In this document: positions 15,487 through 24,090 of the stretch, one piece after another
Position numbering within the stretch: position 1 is the first letter of the stretch
Layout: each line of letters opens with the position of its first letter
Notes under the pieces: generated by a model
Database searches by the model: none
Seen by the model: only the letters and a program-made list of their open reading frames with translations
What the model was told of the DNA's origin: nothing
From: Empedobacter brevis_A
GTDB lineage: Bacteria; Bacteroidota; Bacteroidia; Flavobacteriales; Weeksellaceae
NCBI RefSeq assembly: GCF_965118635.1
Contig: NZ_CBCPHV010000004.1
Location: forward strand, 186,001 to 250,000
Direction: 5' to 3'
Length of the DNA stretch: 64,000 nucleotides
Program-made: the position numbers and the translations under genes

Positions 15487-15517
15487 TTTGGGATTTTAAA
15501 TAATGATTGTATATTTG
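15487..15517 (+). promoter_or_regulatory. promoter of the tRNA-fMet pair
   Basis: TTTG at 15487-15490, a 19-base spacer and TATATTTG at 15510-15517: a full match to the Bacteroidota housekeeping promoter, ending 11 bases before the first tRNA. Confidence 0.85.
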
Positions 15518-15528
15518 CAATCCAATAA

Positions 15529-15601
<73 letters not shown>

Positions 15602-15607
15602 CTAAAT

Positions 15608-15680
<73 letters not shown>

Positions 15681-15686
15681 CTACAA

Positions 15687-15718
15687 AGAGAGTTTCTAAT
15701 AAGAAGCTCTCTTTTTTT
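15687..15718 (+). terminator. terminator of the tRNA-fMet transcript
   Basis: AGAGAGTTTCT and AGAAGCTCTCT pair (one G-U) around four bases, followed by seven T. Confidence 0.88.
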
Positions 15719-15751
15719 ATGTCTTTAACTGAGAAATAAGATTGGATAAAC

Positions 15752-15759
15752 TATTTTTG
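15752..15759 (+). promoter_or_regulatory. -7 box of the SUFU-domain gene, possible leaderless start
   Basis: TATTTTTG matches TAnnTTTG and ends four bases before the ATG, so transcription would begin at or next to the start codon. Confidence 0.45.
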
Positions 15760-15763
15760 TATC

Positions 15764-16399
15764 ATGAATTTAGAAGAATATAAAAAACAATATAAATCAG
15801 ATCAAGCTGTTGGTGCAATTGCGATTGAAAATCGCTTAAAAGAGGTTTATGGAACATTAGAACCTCGTTTTTATTCGCCACAAGTAATGTCTTTTCAAGG
15901 AGGAGAAGATCCGATTGATGGAGTTGCTGTTTTTGACGTGAATGGCTATTATCATTTGGTAAGTTATGGAATGTCACATTTGTATTATTCAGAGGAAAGT
16001 GTAGGAGCAGATTTTAGTAAATGGGGATTTGAGTTTTCTTTCCGCGTAAAACCTGTTAAAGACGATAATGGAGAAGATCCTTTTTGGGTAGTTCAATTAA
16101 TGAATAATTTAGGTCGCTTTGTGAACGAAACAAAAGTTTGGTTCGATGAATATCAATTTTTACCATTAGGAGGACCAATTCGTACAGATACAGAAACGGA
16201 TATTGTTGGTTTGGCTTTTATCAAAGATGATGATTTAGATGAGATTGATACACCTCATGGTAAAGTGACATTTATACAAATGGTTGGGCTAAACTCTGAA
16301 CAATTGAAAAGATTAGAAGATAATTCTAGTAAAGAAGAAATAATGTCAGTGTTAGCTGATATAAAGTCAGTTAATCCTAAATTTGTTTGCGAATTATAG
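15764..16399 (+). CDS. SUFU-domain (suppressor of fused) protein
   Basis: The 211 residues match the bacterial suppressor-of-fused domain: GGEDPIDGVAVFDVNGYYHL, then SYGMSHLYYS, SKWGFEFSFRV and PFWVVQLMNNLGRFVNETKV. Bacterial SUFU proteins are often immunity or partner proteins for secreted toxins, but many are solitary with unknown function. No toxin gene is adjacent here: tRNAs lie upstream and a candidate small RNA downstream. The protein is cytosolic, without signal or membrane segment. Confidence 0.85.
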   Translation: MNLEEYKKQYKSDQAVGAIAIENRLKEVYGTLEPRFYSPQVMSFQGGEDPIDGVAVFDVNGYYHLVSYGMSHLYYSEESVGADFSKWGFEFSFRVKPVKDDNGEDPFWVVQLMNNLGRFVNETKVWFDEYQFLPLGGPIRTDTETDIVGLAFIKDDDLDEIDTPHGKVTFIQMVGLNSEQLKRLEDNSSKEEIMSVLADIKSVNPKFVCEL

Positions 16400-16429
16400 C
16401 GAAATTTTTGTGAATTAAACATATTTACG

Positions 16430-16609
16430 TTAACCTATTTCTTAAATTATGTTAAATGTAATAAACACACTGTCAGTATTTTAAACTTGGTATTTGTTTT
16501 GATTATATCTAAATGTTAGTAGCACTAACAGTAGAATAAATTTTTCATAGGTTAGGTTAATAATTAGTAAAGCTAATTATGAAGCACTTCTTCGGAAGTG
16601 CTTTTTTTA
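16430..16609 (+). ncRNA. candidate structured small RNA
   Basis: The 235-bp gap has no ORF but holds nested inverted repeats. TTAACCTAT (16430-16438) can pair with ATAGGTTA or AGGTTAA (16547-16560) as a closing stem. Inside is GTTAGT/ACTAAC (16515-16529). TAATTAG/CTAATTA (16561-16579) follows, and then a strong terminator with a TTCG loop. The long closing stem with an AT-rich interior recalls 6S RNA, of which a Flavobacteria type (6S-Flavo) exists, but I cannot confirm the match. It could also be the 5' leader of the thioredoxin gene. Confidence 0.38.
16582..16609 (+). terminator. terminator with TTCG tetraloop
   Basis: AAGCACTTC-TTCG-GAAGTGCTT followed by a T run; a strong intrinsic terminator upstream of the thioredoxin gene. 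Confidence 0.93.
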
Positions 16610-16634
16610 GTATATTTAATGATATAAAATAAAG

Positions 16635-16991
16635 ATGTTTAAAAATTTATTCAACCGAAATAAAAATCAATCAATAAAGCAACAAAAATCAAAAACAATG
16701 ACTTTCGAAGAAATTATTAATTCAGATAAACCTGTTCTTTTAGATTTTTTTGCTACATGGTGTGGACCTTGTCAAATGATGGGACCAATATTGCAGCAAG
16801 TAAAAGAAGAATTGGGAGATGATGTCAAAATCTTAAAAGTAGATATTGATAAATACCAAGATTTAGCTAAACGATACCAAGTTCAAGGAGTTCCGACTTT
16901 TGCTATTTTCAAAAATGGTCAATTGTTATGGAAACAAAGTGGAGCTCGACCAAAAGAACAATTGGTAGGAGAAATAAAGAAATATATTTAA
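16635..16991 (+). CDS. thioredoxin with basic N-terminal extension
   Basis: A complete thioredoxin fold occupies residues 22-118, with active site ATWCGPCQMM (Cys43, Cys46), central LKVDIDKYQDLAKRYQVQGV and the cis-proline in GVPTFAIFKNGQ. It reduces protein disulfides in the cytosol. The first 21 residues (MFKNLFNRNKNQSIKQQKSK) are an extra basic, Asn/Gln-rich tail; translation may instead start at Met22 in MTFEEIINS, which gives the standard length. A bidirectional terminator follows. Confidence 0.9.
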   Translation: MFKNLFNRNKNQSIKQQKSKTMTFEEIINSDKPVLLDFFATWCGPCQMMGPILQQVKEELGDDVKILKVDIDKYQDLAKRYQVQGVPTFAIFKNGQLLWKQSGARPKEQLVGEIKKYI

Positions 16992-17026
16992 AAAAAGATA
17001 AGTTTGCATTTTAGTAGACTATAAAA

Positions 17027-17054
17027 AAAATCCGCTCTAAGAGCGGATTTTTTG
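17027..17054. terminator. bidirectional terminator between thioredoxin and permease genes
   Basis: AAAATCCGCTC and GAGCGGATTTT form an 11-bp stem with a 3-base loop, flanked by A and T tracts. Confidence 0.92.
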
Positions 17055-17056
17055 TT

Positions 17057-18490
17057 TTATAAAGTTTCTTTTTTATTCTTTTTTACAATTCGATAAGCGA
17101 TATAAAGAAAAATGATCCAAACAGGAATTAACTCAACCGAAATTTTCAGTCCTGTGAACCACATAATAACTAATATTCCTAATAAGAACAAAAGACAAAT
17201 ATAATTGCTGATAGGATAAAGAAAAGATGGAAAAAGAGTTTTTGTGTTTTCTAAACTTTTCTGTTTTCTATATTTAAGATGCGTTATCGAGACCATAATC
17301 CAGTTAATCACTAAAGAAGATACAACTAAAGACATTAAAACATGAAAAGCATTTTCTGGTATTACTTTATTGATGATAATACAGATTGCAGCAAAAAATG
17401 ATGAAACTAAAATTGCCATAACAGGAACATGATTTTTGTTTAATCGTTTTAAAAATTTTGGTGCATTTCCTTGTTCTGCTAATCCATAAAGCATTCTACT
17501 ATTGCTGTAAACAGAACTGTTATAAACAGATAAAGCTGCTGTCAAAACAATAATATTCAGCGCATTTGCTATTAATCTCGAGAAATCAATTGTATTTCCA
17601 AGAATATTCAGTTTCAAATGATTCAAGTTTTCAAAAACCATGACAAAAGGACTACTTTTATCTGTAATTGTTGCCCAAGGAGCCAAAGAGAATAAGATAA
17701 TTAATGCTCCAACATAGAAAATTAAAATTCTGTAAATAACTTGATTAGTTGCTTTCGGAATTGTTTTTTCTGGATTTTTTGCTTCCGCTGCTGTAATTCC
17801 AATTAATTCTAAACCTCCGAAAGAGAACATTATCAATGCCATTGCAGCAAATAATCCGCTAAAACCGCCTTCACGATCCCCAGATAGCCAACCTTTAGGA
17901 AAAAAACCTCCGTTGTTCCATAAGTTTTGTATTGTAGCTTGCTCGCCTCCAGTTCCGCTAATTAAGAGATATGCTCCGAAAATAATCATAGCGATAATCG
18001 CGATTACTTTAATGATAGAAAACCAAAATTCGGCTTCTCCAAACATTTTTACAGAGCCTAAATTCAAGGCATTAATTATAATAAAAAAGAATAAACTCGA
18101 AGCCCATAGCGGAATTTCTGGCCACCAAAATTGAACATAAATACCAATTGCAGTCAGCTCGGACATACTTACTAAAACATAAAGAATCCAATAATTCCAA
18201 CCAGATGCAAAACCAGCAAAAGAACCCCAATATTTGTAAGCAAAATGACTGAAACTTCCTGATACTGGTTCGTTAACAACCATTTCTCCTAATTGACGCA
18301 TGATAAAAAAAGCAATGATTCCCGCAATTGCATAACCCAAAATAACAGATGGTCCAGCAAGAACAGCCGCAGGGCCAATTCCTAAAAACAAACCAGTTCC
18401 GATTGCGCCACCTAAAGCGATCAATTGAATATGTCGGTTCGTAAGACCTCTTTGTAATTCGTTTTCTTTGTTATTTTCTATTTGACTCAC
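17057..18490 (-). CDS. AroP/PheP-like aromatic amino acid permease
   Basis: The 477 residues contain about 12 membrane helices of the APC superfamily, amino acid transporter family. LTNRHIQLIALGGAIGTGLF is the helix-1 signature with the broken GAIGTG segment. YWILYVLVSMSELTAIGIYV and INALNLGSVKMFGEAEFWFS closely resemble E. coli AroP and PheP rather than lysine or GABA permeases. It should import an amino acid with protons across the inner membrane; aromatic substrates are an inference that fits the tryptophanase gene nearby. Confidence 0.85.
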   Translation of the reverse strand: MSQIENNKENELQRGLTNRHIQLIALGGAIGTGLFLGIGPAAVLAGPSVILGYAIAGIIAFFIMRQLGEMVVNEPVSGSFSHFAYKYWGSFAGFASGWNYWILYVLVSMSELTAIGIYVQFWWPEIPLWASSLFFFIIINALNLGSVKMFGEAEFWFSIIKVIAIIAMIIFGAYLLISGTGGEQATIQNLWNNGGFFPKGWLSGDREGGFSGLFAAMALIMFSFGGLELIGITAAEAKNPEKTIPKATNQVIYRILIFYVGALIILFSLAPWATITDKSSPFVMVFENLNHLKLNILGNTIDFSRLIANALNIIVLTAALSVYNSSVYSNSRMLYGLAEQGNAPKFLKRLNKNHVPVMAILVSSFFAAICIIINKVIPENAFHVLMSLVVSSLVINWIMVSITHLKYRKQKSLENTKTLFPSFLYPISNYICLLFLLGILVIMWFTGLKISVELIPVWIIFLYIAYRIVKKNKKETL

Positions 18491-18658
18491 GTGTGATGTA
18501 TTAATTTGTTAAATATATGTAAAAAGAATTTTTAAAAAGAACAATTTGAAGAATTGTCTTATTTGAATTAAAATTTAGAAAACTTCTAATTTTTTCAAGT
18601 GTTTAAATTCATAAATGTTAAAGATTTTATTTTAAATTTATCTTCAAAATAACAAAAA

Positions 18659-19561
18659 ATGAAATCAATTTATTTTCTTGGATTAGGAGCTTTAGGAGCA
18701 AAATATGCAGCGAGTTTTTATGATTATAATCCAGAAATTGTAAGTGTAATTGTAAATGAAGACCGAAAAAATCGATACCAGAAATCACAAGTTTTTGTAA
18801 ATGATAAAGCGTACGATTTTAATTATGTAACAAAAGTTGAAAATAATAAATATCCAGATTATATATTTTTAGTTGTGAAAAGTTCGCAATTACAGCAAGT
18901 GATCGAAGATATGAAGCCTTTTGTTGGTGAAAATACTATGATTGTAAGTTTGATGAACGGAATTTCTTCTGAACGTATTTTGGCAGATTATTTTGGTTGG
19001 GATCGTGTTGTAAATGCGGTTGCCTATATGGATGCGGTAAAAGTGGATAATCGTGTTACTTTTTCGAGTATTGGAAAAATCATTTTCGGAAAAATGGATC
19101 AAGTTAACCAAGATAAATTGGTCGATCTACATGAGTTGATGAATGCTGCTGAAATTCCAAATCAGTTGTCAACTAATATTCAAAAAGCGCAATGGGCAAA
19201 ATATTTGGTAAATGTTGTAGGAAATCAATTGACATTTTTATTGGAGTTTCCTTATGGACAATTTCGTACCAATCAACATCTCGAAATATTGATGGATATG
19301 ATTTCTAAAGAAGTACTTGCGGTTGGTAATGCTCATGGAGTTGAGATAGGAGCAGAAGAAGTAGAACGTATGAAATCGACAATGAAAGTTATAGATGAAA
19401 ATGGAAAAACATCTATGTTGCAAGATCGCGAAGTGAAACGATATTCAGAAGTTGATGAATTTGCAGGAGAAATTATTCGTTTAGGAAATCAATATAATAT
19501 ATCAACACCTTACAATGATTTCATTTATAATATGGTAAAATCGATTGAAGAAACATATTAA
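18659..19561 (+). CDS. ketopantoate reductase family (ApbA/PanE) protein
   Basis: The N-terminal Rossmann fold starts IYFLGLGALGAKYAASFYDY with the NADP-binding GxGxxG (8-13 region), followed by IFLVVKSSQLQQVIEDM and VSLMNGISSERIL, both typical of 2-dehydropantoate 2-reductases. The C-terminal half has the helical domain with a catalytic Lys candidate in NIQKAQWAKYLVNVVGNQLT. Family members reduce 2-dehydropantoate for coenzyme A synthesis, but many paralogues have other substrates; no pan genes are adjacent. It has its own terminator. Confidence 0.85.
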   Translation: MKSIYFLGLGALGAKYAASFYDYNPEIVSVIVNEDRKNRYQKSQVFVNDKAYDFNYVTKVENNKYPDYIFLVVKSSQLQQVIEDMKPFVGENTMIVSLMNGISSERILADYFGWDRVVNAVAYMDAVKVDNRVTFSSIGKIIFGKMDQVNQDKLVDLHELMNAAEIPNQLSTNIQKAQWAKYLVNVVGNQLTFLLEFPYGQFRTNQHLEILMDMISKEVLAVGNAHGVEIGAEEVERMKSTMKVIDENGKTSMLQDREVKRYSEVDEFAGEIIRLGNQYNISTPYNDFIYNMVKSIEETY

Positions 19562-19567
19562 AAATAA

Positions 19568-19604
19568 AAAACCTTGACAAACATAAGAGTTTTGTCAAGG
19601 TTTT
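19568..19604. terminator. bidirectional terminator between PanE-like gene and mvaD
   Basis: AAAACCTTGACAAA and TTTGTCAAGGTTTT pair over 14 bp with an 8-9-base loop; A and T tracts flank both sides. Confidence 0.92.
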
Positions 19605-19620
19605 ATGAAAATTTAAGTGA

Positions 19621-20688
19621 TTAAAAACTCACTTTATCTTTTATATAATTTCCGTTTTGACAGAATTGTTTTAATTCATTTTCGATGAAAATTTCAATTT
19701 CTTTTGCATCTTGCGAAGGATACAATAAATGTACATTAGCGCCAGCATCCAATGTAAAGTACAAATGATTTCCTGTTTCGCGACGGAATTCCCATAGTTT
19801 TTCTAAAGCTGCAACCGTGTTTGGTTTCATTAAAATAAACGCAGGATTCGACATCATCATCATTGCGTGTAATGTTAAGGCTTCATGTTCTACCAATTCT
19901 CCAAAAGCTTTGATATCTCCAGATTTTAAAATAGGCAATAAAGCTTTCAAGTTTTTATTCGCTTCTATAAATCGACGTTCAGCATAAGGATGTCCATTCA
20001 TCAAATTGTGTCCGACTGTAGAAGAAACAGATTTTTGACCTTCGTGAATCAATAAAATCGTATCGTGAAAAGTTTTGAAAACATCATCTATTTCAGCATC
20101 AGGATATTTTGTCGCAAACAAATCCGAACTTCCTTCTATAAAATCATTTTCTCCCCATTCAACCAAACCTTTGTAAACAGAACGACAAGCGCTTCCAGAA
20201 CCTAAACGCGCCAAGAAAGAAGCTTTTTTAAGCGCATCTTTTTCAGATAAATTTGCACCCAAAATATTTTCAATCTGAACTAAACATAATGCCATAGCCG
20301 ACATTCCTGAAGCAGAAGATGCTATTCCAGAACTGTGAGGAAAAGAATTATGTGTATGAACTTCAAATTTGAAATGATTCAGAAATGGAATATAAGCTGT
20401 AATTCGTTCAAAAAAAGTAATGATTTTTGGAGCAAAACTTTCTTTTAATTCTCCTTCCAAATAAACTTCAACTTCAAAATGATCAGAAGTTTTTGGTGAA
20501 AATTTTAATTCTGTTTCAGTAAAGCTATTTGTTAATGTATAGCTAATTGAACTATTGGTTGGAATTTGATTTTTCTTTTTTCCCCAATATTTTACCAATG
20601 CAATATTTGATGGACTTTTAGCAGAAACGCTTCCTGATTTTAATTCAGAAGCAGTTATTGAAAGAGTTGAAATGAATTGTTGTAGCAT
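19621..20688 (-). CDS. mvaD: diphosphomevalonate decarboxylase
   Basis: MvaD decarboxylates mevalonate 5-diphosphate with ATP to isopentenyl diphosphate, the last step of the mevalonate route used by many Flavobacteriia. The GHMP-type fold is evident from SPSNIALVKYWGKKKNQIPT near residue 26, the SSGIASSASGMSAMALCLVQ loop, and ARLGSGSACRSVYKGLVEWG. The length (355) is typical. It is the last gene of a leftward corA-SDR-mvaD set, with a 14-bp gap to the preceding gene. Confidence 0.95.
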   Translation of the reverse strand: MLQQFISTLSITASELKSGSVSAKSPSNIALVKYWGKKKNQIPTNSSISYTLTNSFTETELKFSPKTSDHFEVEVYLEGELKESFAPKIITFFERITAYIPFLNHFKFEVHTHNSFPHSSGIASSASGMSAMALCLVQIENILGANLSEKDALKKASFLARLGSGSACRSVYKGLVEWGENDFIEGSSDLFATKYPDAEIDDVFKTFHDTILLIHEGQKSVSSTVGHNLMNGHPYAERRFIEANKNLKALLPILKSGDIKAFGELVEHEALTLHAMMMMSNPAFILMKPNTVAALEKLWEFRRETGNHLYFTLDAGANVHLLYPSQDAKEIEIFIENELKQFCQNGNYIKDKVSF

Positions 20689-20702
20689 AAAACAAAAGTA
20701 AA

Positions 20703-21704
20703 CTATTTTATAGAATTCAGCTTTTGAAAACGTTTATAATGATAATCAATCGATTCTTTTATTGGAATAAAATCGTACTGAAGTACTTTTTTAACTTTAG
20801 AATTGTCGTATTTGGTAAAACTTGTTAATGAATTATAATTCGCTTTTGTGATATATTTTCCACCAAAAATTCGACTAAAAACAGAAAGATTTTTTATAAT
20901 TTTTAATGTTGTATTCGAAACATTTTTTACAGCATGTTTATTATTGGTTGCAACAAGGTTAAGAACTTCTCGATAAGTTTTATTTTCAGAAACTACAATG
21001 AATTTTTGATTATAAAGTTCTTTGTCGATTAATTCTAAAAAAATCTTTACCACATCGCGTACGTCAACAAAACCTGTTCCTCCAGAAGTTGCATAATCAT
21101 TCTTTGAAGAATTTTGTTGAAACAAACTTTCGCTCGCGCTTTTTTTATCTAAAGTTCCGATAATAACGCCAGGATTAATAATTATAACTTTAAGACCTTC
21201 TTGAGAAGCACGCCAAACTTCCATTTCAGCTCTAAATTTTGAGATGGAATAAGAAGAATGTGTCAAACTATTGTTCCAACTAGAACGTTCGTCAATCATT
21301 TTCGTTACAGGATTCAAATCATCCATCGAAGCAATAGAGCTAACGAAGTAGAAGTTTTTCACGTCAGAATCAATCGCTTCATTAACTAAAGCTTCCGTTC
21401 CTAAAATATTTGTATTGAAAATTTCATTTTCTTGACGCTCATCAAATGAAACAAAAGCAGCAACGTGATAAATTGTATCAATTCCCTTTAATAAATTTGG
21501 AAGTTCAGTTACATCCAATAAATCGCCATCAACCCAATTTACAAATTGATAATATTGCGAAACATTTTGTTCTTCAAAGAGTTTTTCGACCGTTTTTATA
21601 TTCGAAGTTTTTCGTTTTAAAGCACGAATTGGTTGTTGCTTTTTTGCTAATTCTACTAACAAATGTGCTCCAACTAAACCTGTTCCTCCTGTTACGAAAA
21701 TCAT
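20703..21704 (-). CDS. NAD(P)-dependent epimerase/dehydratase (extended SDR)
   Basis: The protein begins MIFVTGGTGLVGAHLLVELA, the dinucleotide-binding TGxxGxxG motif of extended short-chain dehydrogenases. It then has IDTIYHVAAFVSFDE and the active-site YSISK about 150 residues in, with a Ser block FYFVSSIASMDD upstream. Such enzymes act on nucleotide sugars, dihydroflavonol-like or aldehyde substrates; the substrate is not apparent. It sits between corA (6-bp gap) and mvaD, so co-expression with isoprenoid synthesis is likely but may be incidental. Confidence 0.87.
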   Translation of the reverse strand: MIFVTGGTGLVGAHLLVELAKKQQPIRALKRKTSNIKTVEKLFEEQNVSQYYQFVNWVDGDLLDVTELPNLLKGIDTIYHVAAFVSFDERQENEIFNTNILGTEALVNEAIDSDVKNFYFVSSIASMDDLNPVTKMIDERSSWNNSLTHSSYSISKFRAEMEVWRASQEGLKVIIINPGVIIGTLDKKSASESLFQQNSSKNDYATSGGTGFVDVRDVVKIFLELIDKELYNQKFIVVSENKTYREVLNLVATNNKHAVKNVSNTTLKIIKNLSVFSRIFGGKYITKANYNSLTSFTKYDNSKVKKVLQYDFIPIKESIDYHYKRFQKLNSIK

Positions 21705-21710
21705 ACTGAA

Positions 21711-22613
21711 TTATAAATATCTTTTTTTCTTGAACCAAAAGTAAATAAAAATTACCACTAATAACATGACAAGTAAACAAATTGGATAGCCAAATTTGTA
21801 ATTTAATTCAGGCATGAAAACGAAATTCATACCATAAATACCAGCGATAAATGTTAAGGGCAAGAAAAATGCAGAGAAAACGGTAAGTGTTTGCATTATT
21901 TCATTGGATTTTTGTCCGTTTAAAGAAAGATAAATTGAAAGTAAACTTTGTACATCATCTACAATCTGAGAATGCAAATGCAACATTTTTACATTTTCTT
22001 CATACAAATCCTGCGATGAACTTGTCTTTTTATTATCTGCACGATATTCTTTTAGCGCTTCAAGCGTATAATCTAATATTTTTTTGCAAGCATTTGCCTC
22101 TCGCTTAACTTTATATAATGTAGAAAGTTCAATTTTTCTAAAATCATCTATAAAAATCAAATGTTCGAGTTGATTTACTTCTTTGTCCATTTGATAAGCT
22201 GGATCTTCATAAGTCTTTATCGTTTCAGAAATAATGTTGTATAGAATTCCTCTAATCATAACTTTTGAAGGTTCTATATTTGCTAAAAAGTTTTTCTGAA
22301 TTTTATCAAAAATATCGGTTTCTCTCTGATGAACGGTTACAATAAAATCTGCTCCGAAATAGATACTTATTTTATGGCTAAATTCTCTGACGTTATTTCT
22401 TAATATGCGATTTTCTTTGTTAAAAAAGCGAATCAATAAAAAAGAAACATTTTGATCATCAGATTCATATTTTGGTAAATGTCCAGGTTCTAAACTATCT
22501 TCTATCGTTAATTTTTGGAAAGAATTTTTTGCTGCAATTTCGTCTAGTTCATCTTTTGTAGGATTGAATAAATTAATCCATTTGAATTTTTCATTTTCGA
22601 AAATAGTTTGCAT
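21711..22613 (-). CDS. corA: CorA-family divalent cation channel
   Basis: The 300 residues show the CorA layout: an alpha/beta cytoplasmic domain, a long helical stretch including a segment rich in charged residues (about 150-230), and two C-terminal membrane helices joined by the signature YGMNF (260-264) and an MPEL-like periplasmic loop. CorA forms a pentameric magnesium/cobalt channel in the inner membrane. The gene heads a leftward set with the SDR and mvaD genes and diverges from tyrS. Confidence 0.92.
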   Translation of the reverse strand: MQTIFENEKFKWINLFNPTKDELDEIAAKNSFQKLTIEDSLEPGHLPKYESDDQNVSFLLIRFFNKENRILRNNVREFSHKISIYFGADFIVTVHQRETDIFDKIQKNFLANIEPSKVMIRGILYNIISETIKTYEDPAYQMDKEVNQLEHLIFIDDFRKIELSTLYKVKREANACKKILDYTLEALKEYRADNKKTSSSQDLYEENVKMLHLHSQIVDDVQSLLSIYLSLNGQKSNEIMQTLTVFSAFFLPLTFIAGIYGMNFVFMPELNYKFGYPICLLVMLLVVIFIYFWFKKKRYL

Positions 22614-22695
22614 GTATTGTCGTCTTCATATTTTAAATAAATATATCACAATAGTTTTTATTTTTAATCATCATTTATAATCTACTGAAAAAGTA

Positions 22696-22703
22696 TAACT
22701 TTG
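22696..22703 (+). promoter_or_regulatory. -7 box upstream of tyrS
   Basis: TAACTTTG matches TAnnTTTG exactly, 40 bases before the start codon. A -33 TTTG is not evident. Confidence 0.45.
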
Positions 22704-22743
22704 TAACTCGTTAAAATTAGAATAAAAATACATTGAATAAACT

Positions 22744-24039
22744 ATGAATCCATTAATTGAAGAATTGACTTGGAGAGGACTGGTTCACAATATTATGCCA
22801 GGAACAGAAGAACAACTAAATAAAGAAATGACTTCTGGTTATGTAGGTTTCGATCCTACTGCAGATTCTCTTCATGTGGGAAGTTTGGTTCCTATATTCT
22901 TATTGGTTCATTTGCAACGTCACGGACATCGTCCAATCGCTTTGGTTGGTGGAGCAACAGGTTTTATTGGTGATCCAACTGGTAAAGCTGCAGAAAGAAG
23001 TTTGTTAGATGAAGAAACGTTGAATAAATATGTAGCTGGAATCAAAGCTCAATTAGCTCGTTTTTTAGATTTTGAAACAAATAATGGGAATTCTGCTTTG
23101 TTAGTGAATAACTATGATTGGATGAAGAATTTTTCTTTCATTGATTTCGCACGTAATGTCGGAAAACATATTACAGTAAATTATATGATGGCAAAAGATT
23201 CTGTAAAATCTCGATTATCTTCAGAATCAAATGTTGGAATGTCTTTCACAGAATTCACTTACCAATTGATTCAAGGATATGATTATTTGCATTTGTATAA
23301 AGAATTAGGTGCAAAATTGCAAATGGGAGGTTCTGATCAATGGGGAAATATAACAACAGGAACAGAATTAATTCGTCGTACAGTTCAAGGTGAAGCTTTT
23401 GCATTTACTTGTCCATTGACAACGAAAGCAGATGGAACTAAATTTGGAAAATCTGAAGGAGGTGAAAATATCTGGTTAGATAAAAATCGTACTTCTTCCT
23501 ACAAATTTTATCAATTTTGGTTGAATCAAGCTGATGCAGATGCAGAACGTTACATCAAAATTTATACATTTTTAGAAAAAGAAGCAATTGATGATTTAAT
23601 TGAAAATCATCGAAAAGAGCCACATTTACGTGAATTGCAACGCAAATTAGCAACTGAAATTACGATTTTAGTTCATGGTGTTGAAGAATTGCGTAAAGCA
23701 GAAAAAGCATCTCAAGTTTTATTTGGAAAATCAACTTCTGAAGATTTGAAAGAATTAGATGCAGATACTTTCTTATCAGTTTTTGAAGGTGTTCCGCAAG
23801 CGACAATTGCAAAAGTTGATATCGAAGAAGGATTGGATATTGTTGCGGCTTTAGCTGAAAAATCAGGTTTCTTAAAATCAAATTCAGAAGCTCGTCGCGA
23901 ATTGAAAGCAAATGCAATTTCTGTAAATAAAGAGAAGGTTACAGAAGATTTTGTTTTAACAACAGAAAATTTAATTGCAGATAAATATATCTTATTACAA
24001 AAAGGTAAAAAGAATTATTTTATTTTAATTGTAGAATAA
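22744..24039 (+). CDS. tyrS: tyrosyl-tRNA synthetase
   Basis: TyrRS charges tRNA-Tyr. The 431 residues include the class I signatures HVGS (44-47, HIGH-equivalent) after FDPTADSL and KFGKS (233-237, KMSKS-equivalent), the tyrosine pocket QLIQGYDYLHLY and GGSDQWGNI, and a C-terminal S4 RNA-binding domain (about 365-431). Length and motifs fit the bacterial TyrS family. The strong bidirectional terminator after it separates it from convergent trpA. Confidence 0.97.
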   Translation: MNPLIEELTWRGLVHNIMPGTEEQLNKEMTSGYVGFDPTADSLHVGSLVPIFLLVHLQRHGHRPIALVGGATGFIGDPTGKAAERSLLDEETLNKYVAGIKAQLARFLDFETNNGNSALLVNNYDWMKNFSFIDFARNVGKHITVNYMMAKDSVKSRLSSESNVGMSFTEFTYQLIQGYDYLHLYKELGAKLQMGGSDQWGNITTGTELIRRTVQGEAFAFTCPLTTKADGTKFGKSEGGENIWLDKNRTSSYKFYQFWLNQADADAERYIKIYTFLEKEAIDDLIENHRKEPHLRELQRKLATEITILVHGVEELRKAEKASQVLFGKSTSEDLKELDADTFLSVFEGVPQATIAKVDIEEGLDIVAALAEKSGFLKSNSEARRELKANAISVNKEKVTEDFVLTTENLIADKYILLQKGKKNYFILIVE

Positions 24040-24060
24040 AATAAAAATAATAAAGAACAA

Positions 24061-24088
24061 AAAATCCTCGCAAATGCGAGGATTTTTT
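24061..24088. terminator. bidirectional terminator between tyrS and trpA
   Basis: AAAATCCTCGCA and TGCGAGGATTTT pair over 12 bp with a 2-base centre (more likely 10 bp with a 6-base loop), flanked by A and T tracts. Confidence 0.92.
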
Positions 24089-24090
24089 GT

